From Tannerella sp. (GTDB lineage: Bacteria > Bacteroidota > Bacteroidia > Bacteroidales > Tannerellaceae), in contig JAIRYD010000096.1 in NCBI GenBank assembly GCA_031267935.1, positions 1 through 39,473 on the forward strand: 39,473 nucleotides of DNA. Reading direction: 5' to 3'. Position numbers and translations under genes: made by a program. Shown here one piece after another: positions 16,161 to 23,747 of the stretch. Every line of letters starts with the position of its first letter. Position 1 is the stretch's first letter. Under the pieces are notes generated by a model. It saw nothing but the letters and a program-made list of their open reading frames with translations. It was not told the origin of the DNA and made no database searches.

Positions 16161-17267
16161 ATGAAAGAAAATCAAAATAATTTTCGTTATTTACTGTATC
16201 CGTTCGCACTGCTCTACGGTTTGGGCGTATGGGTTCGTAACACACTGTTCGACGGCGATATACGCTCGTCGCGACAATTTCCCGTACCGGTGATATGCGT
16301 CGGGAATCTGGAAGTAGGAGGAGCGGGTAAAACCCCCATGGTCGAATATCTGATTCGCCTGCTGAAGGACAAATACCGTATTGCCGTACTCAGTCGTGGC
16401 TACAAACGTAAATCGTCCGGATATATTCTTGCAGACCGGGACAGTACGCCACAGCTTATCGGCGACGAGCCATATCAGATCAAAAGCCGGTATCCGGACG
16501 TGACGGTGGCGGTCGACAAAGACCGTTGCCGCGGCATCCACAATCTGCTGAACATGGCAGAAGATGTGCGTCCGCAGGTGATTGTGCTCGACGATGCGTT
16601 TCAGCACCGTTCCGTGCAACCGTCGCTCTCCATTCTGATGACGGACTATAACAGACTATACTATAATGATATACTATTGCCGGTCGGGCGTTTGCGCGAA
16701 TCGGCGGGTGGCGTCAGACGGGCAAATATCATTGTGGTGAGCAAGTGCGACGAAGCGTTGAAACCGATTGATTGCCGCATTATCGAAAACGAAATGCGGC
16801 TATTGGCTTATCAGATGCTGTTTTTCTCCTCTATTTCGTACCGGCAGCCGGAAGGCGTTTTTCCGGACAAGTGTCCTCCCCTGTCGCTCGACGAGATCCG
16901 CAAAGAAGACGAAATCCTGCTGCTGACCGGCATTGCCAATCCCCGGCCGCTGATAGAGAAGATGAAAAAATGTTCCGACAAGGTGACGGCAATGTCTTTT
17001 CCGGATCACCACGATTATACGAAGAAGGATGTCCGGAAAATATGTGCGGAATTGTCGCGTATGCAGTCGGATGAACCGTTGATTATCTGTACGGAAAAAG
17101 ATGCGGTCCGGCTACGCACAAACCCGCACGTCCCGGACGGATGGAAAACGCGTCTGTACAGCATCCCCATCCGGGTGGAATTTTTGCTCGGCAAAGGCGT
17201 ACAGCTGGACGAGCAGATTCTGCATCAAATCCATCTTATCGAAAAAAGCGGTATCTTGCGTCGATAG
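16161..17267 (+). CDS. lpxK: Tetraacyldisaccharide 4'-kinase
   Basis: This 368-residue protein has the LpxK P-loop VGNLEVGGAGKTPMVEYL, an N-terminal hydrophobic segment (YLLYPFALLYGLGVWVRN) for membrane association, and the downstream block LSRGYKR. The region VIVLDDAFQHRSV holds the DDAFQH motif that is diagnostic of the family. It adds the 4'-phosphate to the lipid A disaccharide precursor at the inner membrane, using ATP. Its presence implies a lipid A-bearing outer membrane. It sits between sppA (13-base gap) and thiL (2-base gap) in an apparent operon. Confidence 0.95.
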   Translation: MKENQNNFRYLLYPFALLYGLGVWVRNTLFDGDIRSSRQFPVPVICVGNLEVGGAGKTPMVEYLIRLLKDKYRIAVLSRGYKRKSSGYILADRDSTPQLIGDEPYQIKSRYPDVTVAVDKDRCRGIHNLLNMAEDVRPQVIVLDDAFQHRSVQPSLSILMTDYNRLYYNDILLPVGRLRESAGGVRRANIIVVSKCDEALKPIDCRIIENEMRLLAYQMLFFSSISYRQPEGVFPDKCPPLSLDEIRKEDEILLLTGIANPRPLIEKMKKCSDKVTAMSFPDHHDYTKKDVRKICAELSRMQSDEPLIICTEKDAVRLRTNPHVPDGWKTRLYSIPIRVEFLLGKGVQLDEQILHQIHLIEKSGILRR

Positions 17268-17269
17268 CC

Positions 17270-18301
17270 ATGCAGCGAACAGAAATTGCAACACTGGGCG
17301 AATTCGGACTGATCCGCCATCTGACGGAAAACATCGCGCCGGTCAATCCCGGTAGCCTCAAAGGGACAGGCGACGACGCAGCCGTACTCGAATATAAAGA
17401 TAAGCAGGTGCTTGTCACCACCGATTTGTTGCTGGAAGGCATTCATTTCGATTTGACATATATGCCGATGAAACATTTGGGATACAAGGCTGCCACGGTT
17501 AATTTTTCCGATATATATGCCATGAACGGACAACCGAAGCAGATGACCGTTTCGATAGGCGTCTCCCGGCGGTTTTGCGTGGAGGATCTGGAAGCGTTTT
17601 ATGCGGGACTGTTGCATGCCTGCGAAGTGTATGGCGTCGATTTGGTGGGCGGCGACACGTCGTCGTCGCGCACGGGGTTCATGGTAAGCATTACCTGCCT
17701 CGGCGAAGGCGAAAAGGATAAAATCACGTATCGTAACGGTGCGAAGGTGAACGATTTGATTTGTGTGTCGGGCGATCTGGGCGCAGCTTACATGGGCTTG
17801 CAGTTGCTGGAACGCGAAAAGAGCGTCTTCAAGGGCGAGAAAGATTTTACCCCCGATTTTGCAGGAAAAGAATACCTGCTGGAACGTCAACTGAAGCCCG
17901 AAGCACGAAAGGACATCGTCGAAATGCTTGCCGGCGCCGGCATTGTTCCGACGGCCATGATAGACATCTCGGACGGACTCTCGTCCGAAATACTTCACAT
18001 CACGCAGCAAAGCCATGTGGGATGCCGCATTTACGAAGACCGCATACCGATTGATTATCAGACGGCACTGATGGCTGAACAGTTTAACATGAATCTGGCG
18101 ACGGCGGCGCTGAACGGCGGCGAAGACTATGAACTGCTGTTTACCGTACCGCTTGCGTGTCACGATATGATGGATAATATGGAAAGTGTCAGGGTGATAG
18201 GCCATATCACCGAAGCGGCGGCGGGTAATCGGCTGGTGGGACGCGACGGCGGTGAAGTCGCGTTGCAGGCGCAGGGTTGGAATCCGCTTGCAGAAGAATA
18301 A
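17270..18301 (+). CDS. thiL: Thiamine-phosphate kinase
   Basis: I start at 17270 (MQRTEIATLGEFGLI), 2 bases past the lpxK stop; the track's longer form reads into lpxK. The 343-residue product matches ThiL: TGDDAAVL and TTDLLLEGIHFDL near the N-terminus for Mg-ATP binding, DLVGGDTSSS in the middle, and MIDISDGLSSEI plus GGEDYELLFTV towards the C-terminus. It converts thiamine monophosphate to the active cofactor thiamine diphosphate. No other thiamine gene and no TPP riboswitch are visible, so its position behind lpxK probably reflects housekeeping expression and not thiamine control. Confidence 0.95.
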   Translation: MQRTEIATLGEFGLIRHLTENIAPVNPGSLKGTGDDAAVLEYKDKQVLVTTDLLLEGIHFDLTYMPMKHLGYKAATVNFSDIYAMNGQPKQMTVSIGVSRRFCVEDLEAFYAGLLHACEVYGVDLVGGDTSSSRTGFMVSITCLGEGEKDKITYRNGAKVNDLICVSGDLGAAYMGLQLLEREKSVFKGEKDFTPDFAGKEYLLERQLKPEARKDIVEMLAGAGIVPTAMIDISDGLSSEILHITQQSHVGCRIYEDRIPIDYQTALMAEQFNMNLATAALNGGEDYELLFTVPLACHDMMDNMESVRVIGHITEAAAGNRLVGRDGGEVALQAQGWNPLAEE

Positions 18302-18323
18302 TATCAAAAAAGTGCATTTTTTC

Positions 18324-18354
18324 TTTGGCCAGGAAAAAATTATTCCTACATTTG
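18324..18354 (+). promoter_or_regulatory. Promoter of tRNA-Arg (-33 and -7 elements)
   Basis: TTTG at 18324-18327 and TACATTTG at 18347-18354 are separated by exactly 19 bases, a textbook Bacteroidota promoter. Transcription would begin about 18 bases before the tRNA. Confidence 0.75.
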
Positions 18355-18378
18355 CACTCGCAAAAGCGGAAAAGAAAC

Positions 18379-18452
18379 GGCTCCGTGGCTCAACTGAATA
18401 GAGCATCTGACTACGGATCAGAAGGTTACAGGTTTGAATCCTGTCGGAGTCA
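18379..18452 (+). tRNA. tRNA-Arg (ACG)
   Basis: This is a full 74-base cloverleaf: acceptor GGCTCCG/CGGAGTC (one G-U pair), D stem GCTC/GAGC, anticodon stem TCTGA/TCAGA with loop CTACGGA (anticodon ACG), and T arm ACAGG-TTTGAAT-CCTGT. CCA is not encoded. The A34 would need TadA editing to inosine to read all CGN codons except CGG. Confidence 0.95.
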
Positions 18453-18463
18453 CAAACGGTTGC

Positions 18464-18506
18464 AAAAGAATCAGGTCGACGCATGATGTGTCGACCTGAT
18501 TCTTTT
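18464..18506 (+). terminator. Terminator of tRNA-Arg
   Basis: A perfect 17-bp stem, AAAAGAATCAGGTCGAC with its reverse complement, has a 9-base loop and a T run. It begins 11 bases past the tRNA. Confidence 0.9.
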
Positions 18507-18771
18507 TTGTGCTTTTACCGGTGATCCATTCCGTCAGACGGATTATACTGCGCGCGGAGTAATTATGTGCATTGCTGTTCATCGCCATGACGGTACGGGC
18601 CTCGCCTTTTCGGCTTGTCCCGATGGCATTGCGGCAAGGCGCATACGATGTCACGAAGGGGTTGGCCGGAGGTTTTTTGGTGCCCGCAATCGGGTGAAAG
18701 GATACGCCCGTTCGCCGCGCCGACCGCGGCGGGTCCGGTTTTGACGGGATTTTCGAGCGCCGTCCCGTGCA

Positions 18772-18929
18772 GGGCACGATGGCGGAAACGATTTCACTCC
18801 ACGGACCTGTTTCGCGGCGTGTGTTGATCCATCGCGTGGCATACCATACCCATCAGACTGCGCTGTTTTTTCCCGGGTGACGGCCGGCGTGCGTGTCGCC
18901 TGATGAGGTACGTAATCTTTCTTTTTCAT
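18772..18929 (-). pseudogene. Collapsed remnant of a Bacteroidota MKKKDY... protein family
   Basis: The - strand begins MKKKDYVP, the conserved start of a Bacteroidota family of roughly 200-residue proteins of unknown function (members often annotated as hypothetical or fibronectin-type). After about 25 residues the sense is lost. In another frame the conserved C-terminus of the same family then appears: YATRWINTRRETGPWSEIVS followed by AIVP. The two ends are thus about 80 bases apart and out of frame, with the middle of the gene missing and no stop directly after IVP. Family assignment is from memory of the terminal motifs. I see nothing convincing in the 265 bases between this remnant and the tRNA-Arg terminator. 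Confidence 0.6.
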
Positions 18930-18995
18930 GTCTGATAAGTTTTAAAATGTTGATATATAATTATTAATAAGCAGTTGCGGATTGCTTCGGGGGAT

Positions 18996-19289
18996 GTTCC
19001 CGGACGATTTAGGGACGCCCTTAAATGATTTAGGGAAGTCCCTGGACGGTTCAGGGAAGCCCTTAAATGATTTAAGGGAGTCCCTGAGCGATTCAGGGAA
19101 GCCCTTAAATAGTTTAAGGGCGCCCTTAAATGGTTTAAGGGAGCCCTTAAATGATTTAGGGACGCCCTTAAATGGTTCAAGGGAGCCCTTAAATGATTTA
19201 AGGGAGCCCTTAAATGATTTAGGGGAGCCCTTAAATGGTTTAAGGGAGCCCTTAAATGGTTCAAGGGAGTCCCGAAAAGGTTCGGGAAT
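18996..19289. repeat. Array of fourteen 21-bp palindromic repeats
   Basis: Fourteen units are placed head to tail with a strict 21-base step and no spacers. The commonest form is CCCTTAAA-TGR-TTTAAGGG, a near-perfect palindrome. Variant units keep the pairing: CCCTG...CAGGG, CCCTGA...TCAGGG and CCCGAA...TTCGGG. Because 21 is a multiple of three, all frames tend to stay open and produce spurious ORFs with heptapeptide repeats (LNHLRAP on the - strand). The array sits between the pseudogene and the flavoprotein gene. It is about 500 bases upstream of the latter's start. Confidence 0.95.
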
Positions 19290-19393
19290 GTCCTGCGGCC
19301 GTTTGCAGCAGTGCGGAAGGGGGAAAGGGATTCTTCCCGCCTGCAGAGCGGATTTCCGTCGGACGTGCGAACGGGGGCCGACACGCAACGGAC

Positions 19394-19446
19394 CGTCGCG
19401 ATCGCAAAACGGCAATCATGCGTGTGCGACAATTTGAATTGCACCC
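19394..19446 (+). repeat. 53-bp direct repeat, copy 1 (upstream of the flavoprotein gene)
   Basis: This aligns without gaps to 20438-20490 with 41 of 53 identical bases. The outer thirds are well conserved (ATCGC.AAACGG and TTTGAATTGCACCC) and the middle has diverged. This copy lies in noncoding DNA; the other overlaps the 3' end of the flavoprotein gene. Confidence 0.75.
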
Positions 19447-19477
19447 GACGAATCTTGAAGAATTGAATCTTTATGCG

Positions 19478-19485
19478 TATATTTG
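19478..19485 (+). promoter_or_regulatory. -7 promoter element of the flavoprotein gene
   Basis: TATATTTG matches TAnnTTTG and lies 26 bases before the ATG at 19512. Confidence 0.6.
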
Positions 19486-19511
19486 CATCCTGATTTTAAA
19501 CGGAAAGTCGA

Positions 19512-20465
19512 ATGAACAGAATTTGTAAATTGTTTGGAATCCGCTATCCTGTCGTGCAGGGCGGCATGGCGTGGTGCAGCGGCTGGCGGCTGGCATCGGC
19601 CGTAAGCAATGCCGGCGGACTGGGTCTGCTGGGTGCCGGATCGATGCCTCCCGAGGTGTTCAGGGAGCATATCCGCAAGTGCAGTGCAGCCACGGACAAG
19701 CCCTTCGGGGTGAATATCCCGCTGATGTATCCCGAAATAGAAGCGCTGATGAATGTCGTGGCCGAAGAAGGCGTGAAGATTGTTTTTACATCCGCGGGAA
19801 ACCCCAGGACGTGGACGGAATTTCTGAAAACGCACCACGTCACGGTGGCGCACGTCGTCAGCAGTTCGAAATTTGCCGCGAAGAGCGAGGCGGCAGGCGT
19901 CGACGCCGTTGTGGCCGAAGGATTTGAAGCCGGCGGTCACAACGGGCGCGAAGAAACGACAACCATGTGCCTGATACCCGCCGTACGCCGTGCAACGACG
20001 CTTCCGCTCGTCGCCGCGGGCGGTATCGGGACGGGCGAAGCCATGCTTGCCGCGCGCACGCTGGGCGCCGACGGCGTGCAGATCGGCACGCGCTTTGCGC
20101 TTGCGCAGGAAAGTTCGGCGCACGAAGACTTCAAACGCCTTTGTCTGAGCCTCGACGAAGGCGATACGAAACTGCTGCTGAAAAAACTGTCGCCGACGCG
20201 ACTGGCCAGGGGCGATTTCCGCACGACCGTCGAAGCGCTCGAAGAGAGAGGCGCTACGGCCGGCGAACTGCGCGAACTGCTGGGCCGTGGACGCGCCCGG
20301 AAAGGCATCTTCGAAGGCAACCTCAGCGAGGGCGAGCTGGAAATCGGACAGGTGGCATCCCTCTTCCGCGATCTGCAATCCGTGGACGAAGTGATGAAAG
20401 ACCTGGTCGACGGGTATGCAGCGGCGCTGGAACGAGTCGTTGCAATCGCGAAACGGGAGCAGTGA
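19512..20465 (+). CDS. FMN-dependent nitronate monooxygenase / FabK-like enoyl-ACP reductase II
   Basis: The 317-residue protein is a TIM-barrel flavoprotein. It starts with CKLFGIRYPVVQGGMAW and then has SNAGGLGLLGAG, both flavin-site landmarks. The motif EGFEAGGHNGREE matches the FabK/NMO active-site region, and VAAGGIGTG and GADGVQIGTRFAL form the FMN phosphate site. Family members either oxidise nitronates or reduce enoyl-ACP in fatty acid synthesis, and the sequence alone does not separate the two. FabK of streptococci has a similar length and the same GGHxG motif. The gene has its own promoter and is flanked by a 53-bp direct repeat whose second copy covers its last codons. Confidence 0.82.
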   Translation: MNRICKLFGIRYPVVQGGMAWCSGWRLASAVSNAGGLGLLGAGSMPPEVFREHIRKCSAATDKPFGVNIPLMYPEIEALMNVVAEEGVKIVFTSAGNPRTWTEFLKTHHVTVAHVVSSSKFAAKSEAAGVDAVVAEGFEAGGHNGREETTTMCLIPAVRRATTLPLVAAGGIGTGEAMLAARTLGADGVQIGTRFALAQESSAHEDFKRLCLSLDEGDTKLLLKKLSPTRLARGDFRTTVEALEERGATAGELRELLGRGRARKGIFEGNLSEGELEIGQVASLFRDLQSVDEVMKDLVDGYAAALERVVAIAKREQ

Positions 20466-20490
20466 ACGTGCGACAGTTTGAATTGCACCC
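20438..20490 (+). repeat. 53-bp direct repeat, copy 2 (end of flavoprotein gene into next promoter)
   Basis: This is the partner of 19394-19446. It covers the last codons (VAIAKREQ) and stop of the flavoprotein gene. It also supplies the TTTG (20477-20480) that serves as the -33 element of the PspC/uvrB promoter. Confidence 0.75.
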
Positions 20491-20506
20491 CTATCTTTTA
20501 TCTTTG
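20477..20506 (+). promoter_or_regulatory. Promoter of the PspC-uvrB unit
   Basis: TTTG at 20477-20480 and TATCTTTG at 20499-20506 are separated by 18 bases. This is a good Bacteroidota promoter, partly inside the direct repeat. Confidence 0.65.
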
Positions 20507-20534
20507 TCAGAGTCATTAATAATATAATAATATA

Positions 20535-20738
20535 ATGTATATGGAAACGTCAAAAAGATTGTACCGTTCGAATGAAGACAAAATGATTGCCGGCGTATGC
20601 GGAGGTATTGCGGATTATTTCGAGCTTGACCCCACGCTGGTACGTGTCGGATATATACTGCTGAGTGTTTTCACGTTTTTTTCGGGAGTACTGGGCTATC
20701 TTGTCCTGTGGATTGTCATTCCGCAGAAGAAAAACTGA
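20535..20738 (+). CDS. PspC-domain small membrane protein
   Basis: This 67-residue protein is a single PspC domain: KRLYRSNEDKMIAGVCGGIADYF, then DPTLVRVGYILLSV, and one hydrophobic helix ending GYLVLWIVIPQK. These are the classic landmarks. PspC in E. coli takes part in the phage-shock membrane-stress response, but stand-alone short versions are widespread and their role is unclear. Translation may instead start at the third codon (20541, METSKRLYR), which fits relatives better. uvrB begins 3 bases after its stop, so the two are very likely co-transcribed, an arrangement with no obvious functional logic. Confidence 0.85.
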   Translation: MYMETSKRLYRSNEDKMIAGVCGGIADYFELDPTLVRVGYILLSVFTFFSGVLGYLVLWIVIPQKKN

Positions 20739-20741
20739 TGT

Positions 20742-22763
20742 ATGGGTTTCAAAATCATCTCGCCCTTTAAACCTACCGGCGACCAGCCGGAGGCCATCAA
20801 GGCGCTGGTCGAAGGAATCGAGAGCGACATCCCGTACCAGACGCTGCTGGGCGTGACCGGTTCGGGTAAAACGTTTACGATTGCCAATGTCATCGAAAAA
20901 GTGCGTAAACCGACGCTCATTCTCAGCCACAACAAAACGCTGGCGGCCCAGTTGTACGGCGAGTTCAGGAGTTTTTTCCCGAACAGCGCCGTCGAGTATT
21001 TCGTGTCCTACTACGATTACTATCAGCCTGAAGCCTATATCCCGAGTACGGATACATACATCGAAAAGGATCTTGCCATCAATGCCGAAATCGACAAGCT
21101 GCGCTTGCGCGCAACGGCTTCGCTCCTGTCCGGACGTGAGGATGTAGTCGTCATTTCGTCCGTTTCGTGCCTGTACGGGATGGCCGACCCGACCGCTTTC
21201 GCCGAAAAGGTCGTCCATCTCGAAACGGGAATGAATATCCAGCGTGACAGGATGCTTCGACTGCTGGTCGACGCCCTGTACGTGAACAACAAGGTCGATT
21301 TCAACAGCGGCAGTTTCCGCGTAAACGGCGACACGGTCGATATTTTCCCGTCCATCGAAAGCTACGACGGCATGGCCTACCACGTCGAATTCTGGGACGA
21401 CCATATCGAGCGCATCGCATCGTTCAATCCCCGTACGGGAGAAGAATACGACGAACAGTCCCATCTGAATATCTATCCGACCAACCTTTTCGTGACGACG
21501 CAGGAACGCATCGGCATGGCGCTCGGACAGATACACGTCGATCTGGGCACACAGGTCGAATACCTCCGGTCGCTTGGCAAGAATCAGGAAGCCAAGCGCC
21601 TGCAGGAAAGAGTGACTTTCGACCTCGAGATGATACAGGAACTCGGACACTGCGCCGGCATAGAAAACTATTCGCGCTATTTCGACGGCCGGGCGGACGG
21701 AGAACGCCCCTATTGCCTGCTGGACTATTTCCCGAAAAATTTTCTGACAGTCATCGACGAGAGCCACGTCACGGTGCCGCAAATCAGGGCGATGTACGGC
21801 GGTGACCGTTCGCGCAAGGCGACGCTGATCGAATACGGCTTCCGCCTTCCGGCGGCGAAGGACAACCGTCCGCTGACGTTCGACGAGTTCGATGCGCTGA
21901 CGCCGCACGTGATTTACGTCAGCGCCACTCCCTCGGAATTTGAACTGCAGAGATGTGAAGGCATCGTCGTCGAACAGGTCATTCGTCCGACAGGTCTGCT
22001 GGAACCCGTGATCGACGTGCGTCCGAGTCTGAACCAGATCGATGATCTGATGGAAGAAATCACGCAGCGGACGGCGCTGGACGAACGTGTACTGGTAACG
22101 ACGCTTACCAAGCGTATGGCGGAAGAACTGACCGCTTACCTGGGACGGATGGAAATACGGTGCCGCTATATCCACAGCGACGTGGAAACGCTTGAACGCG
22201 TCCAGATTATGGACGACCTGCGCAACGGACTGTTCGACGTGCTTGTGGGCGTCAATCTTCTCCGCGAAGGGCTGGACCTGCCCATGGTGTCGCTCGTGGC
22301 AGTGCTCGATGCCGACAAGGAAGGCTTCCTGCGTTCGCACCGCTCGTTGACGCAGACGGCAGGACGGGCGGCACGCAATGTCAACGGCAAGGTGATTTTT
22401 TATGCGGATAAAATCACGGAAAGCATGCGGCTGACAATCGACGAAACAGATCGCAGACGCGAAAAGCAGCTTACTTACAACAATATGCACGGCATCACGC
22501 CGCAGCAGATTGTGAGAACGTCCGTTTCCATTCTGGACGAAAGACAGCCTCCGAAACCGGTCGAGAACTATGCCTATACGGAAGCCGAGCCGACGCTCGT
22601 AGCCGATCCCGTACTGCAGTACATGAATCGCGAACAGATGGAGAAAGCCGTCGAACGGACAAAGAAACTCATGAACGACGCGGCCAGAAAGATGGATTTC
22701 CTCGAAGCCGCGCAATACCGGGACGAAATGCTCAAGTTGCAGGATTTGATAAAAAACAAATGA
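20742..22763 (+). CDS. uvrB: Excinuclease ABC subunit B
   Basis: The 673-residue protein is a full UvrB. The N-terminus FKPTGDQPEAIKALVEGI is characteristic. The Walker A motif is GVTGSGKTFT and the beta-hairpin region VSYYDYYQPEAYIP follows. The helicase motifs include DESHVTVPQIRAMYGGD, YVSATPSEFE and QTAGRAARNVNGKVIFYAD. The C-terminal UVR domain for UvrC binding is at about 630-672 (KLMNDAARKMDFLEAAQYRDEM). It verifies DNA damage handed over by UvrA and recruits UvrC for incision in nucleotide excision repair. Its stop overlaps the start of the DUF1460 gene. The 740-residue opposite-strand ORF is a shadow. Confidence 0.97.
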   Translation: MGFKIISPFKPTGDQPEAIKALVEGIESDIPYQTLLGVTGSGKTFTIANVIEKVRKPTLILSHNKTLAAQLYGEFRSFFPNSAVEYFVSYYDYYQPEAYIPSTDTYIEKDLAINAEIDKLRLRATASLLSGREDVVVISSVSCLYGMADPTAFAEKVVHLETGMNIQRDRMLRLLVDALYVNNKVDFNSGSFRVNGDTVDIFPSIESYDGMAYHVEFWDDHIERIASFNPRTGEEYDEQSHLNIYPTNLFVTTQERIGMALGQIHVDLGTQVEYLRSLGKNQEAKRLQERVTFDLEMIQELGHCAGIENYSRYFDGRADGERPYCLLDYFPKNFLTVIDESHVTVPQIRAMYGGDRSRKATLIEYGFRLPAAKDNRPLTFDEFDALTPHVIYVSATPSEFELQRCEGIVVEQVIRPTGLLEPVIDVRPSLNQIDDLMEEITQRTALDERVLVTTLTKRMAEELTAYLGRMEIRCRYIHSDVETLERVQIMDDLRNGLFDVLVGVNLLREGLDLPMVSLVAVLDADKEGFLRSHRSLTQTAGRAARNVNGKVIFYADKITESMRLTIDETDRRREKQLTYNNMHGITPQQIVRTSVSILDERQPPKPVENYAYTEAEPTLVADPVLQYMNREQMEKAVERTKKLMNDAARKMDFLEAAQYRDEMLKLQDLIKNK

Positions 22764-23629
22764 TGATGACACGTTTACGCATTCCGCTCATTTTCATGTT
22801 TCTTTCGCTTGCAGGCTATGGCCGCGGACAGCATTTGACGGCACATGCCGATTATGTCGCCGAAGATCGCGAAATATGGAACCGCTGCATGGCCGCACTG
22901 GCGGATAAGAAAACGCTTCCGACGGGCGACCTGATTATCGAAGCCGCCCGCTGCTTCGCCGGCAAACCCTACGTAGCGGCGACACTCGAGAAAGAACCCG
23001 AACGGCTGGTGGTAAACATGCGGGAGCTGGACTGTACCACTTTTGTGGAAACGGTTGTCGCCATGGCGCTGACCGTGAAGGATGCAAACCCTTCGTTCGA
23101 ATCGTTTTGCCGTCATTTGCAGACACTGAGATACCGCGACGGCGTGATAAGCGACTACACGGACAGGCTTCATTACTTTTCGGACTGGATATTCGAAAAC
23201 AGTCGCCGCGGACTGGTTCGCGATGTGACGCAGATGATTGGCGGCGAACCGTTGACGCTGAAACTGTCGTTCATGTCCACGCATCCGGCCGCTTACCCGC
23301 CGCTCAAGTCGCATCCCGAACGGGTGCGGGCAATGCGGGACAAGGAAGCGGAGATCTCCTCGCGCGACGCATACGCAATGATTCCGCCGGCCCGCATCAA
23401 CGACTGCGCCGAAGGAATGAAAAACGGCGATATCGTCTGCTTCGTCACGAATATCGAGGGCCTGGACGTCTCACACGTCGGTTTTGTCTGCCTGCAGGGC
23501 GACACGCCCGGATTTGTCCATGCCTCGTCGGCCGAAAAAAAGGTGATACTCGATGCCCGCCCGCTGCAGGCTTACGCATCGGCAGGCCGGACGACACGCG
23601 GCGTGATAATCGTGCGAATCGTACGATGA
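22760..23629 (+). CDS. DUF1460 protein, NlpC/P60-like cell-wall amidase-type
   Basis: The 289-residue product starts with a signal peptide (RIPLIFMFLSLAGYGRGQ). It then shows the DUF1460 core. The catalytic-type cysteine lies in MRELDCTTFVETV, the histidine in LDVSHVGFV, and a further conserved region is PGFVHASSAEKKV. This is a papain-like (NlpC/P60-related) fold, and members are annotated as N-acetylmuramoyl-L-alanine amidase-like. It should act in the periplasm on peptidoglycan fragments; the exact bond is inferred. Its ATG overlaps the uvrB stop by 4 bases (ATGA), so translation is coupled even though the functions are unrelated. Confidence 0.85.
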   Translation: MMMTRLRIPLIFMFLSLAGYGRGQHLTAHADYVAEDREIWNRCMAALADKKTLPTGDLIIEAARCFAGKPYVAATLEKEPERLVVNMRELDCTTFVETVVAMALTVKDANPSFESFCRHLQTLRYRDGVISDYTDRLHYFSDWIFENSRRGLVRDVTQMIGGEPLTLKLSFMSTHPAAYPPLKSHPERVRAMRDKEAEISSRDAYAMIPPARINDCAEGMKNGDIVCFVTNIEGLDVSHVGFVCLQGDTPGFVHASSAEKKVILDARPLQAYASAGRTTRGVIIVRIVR

Positions 23630-23687
23630 AAATTCGTCCGGTCCAAATTCATTTGTCCCGCTTTTAACAATGTTTTTTGTAAAAATG

Positions 23688-23718
23688 TTTGCTACTTCAA
23701 AAACATACTGTAATTTTG
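23688..23718 (+). promoter_or_regulatory. Promoter of the Crp/Fnr-family gene
   Basis: TTTG at 23688-23691 and TAATTTTG at 23711-23718 have a 19-base spacer, an ideal match. The start codon is 30 bases downstream. Confidence 0.75.
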
Positions 23719-23747
23719 TGCTTCATAATTATGCTGTATAACAGGTT

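Noticed and set aside
17141-17269. Upstream extension of thiL
   Set aside because: It would overlap lpxK by over 120 bases, and ThiL proteins start at MQRTE-like positions.
17270-18301. TPP riboswitch control of thiL
   Set aside because: thiL lies 2 bases after lpxK and no thi-box-like sequence is visible upstream of the operon.
18418-18777. 119-residue minus-strand ORF over tRNA-Arg
   Set aside because: It overlaps the tRNA and its terminator. Only its first few residues are part of the pseudogene tail.
18926-19444. 172-residue and related ORFs with LNHLRAP heptapeptide repeats
   Set aside because: They arise because the 21-bp array period is a multiple of three. Open frames occur on both strands, with no promoter or credible start.
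20550-22772. 740-residue minus-strand ORF opposite uvrB (likewise 4441-6273, 6143-8473, 8921-11230 and 29299-31272 on minus, 26023-28335 and 34690-36066 on plus)
   Set aside because: These long ORFs lie exactly over strong genes, have biased composition and no family motifs. They follow from low use of codons whose complements are stops.
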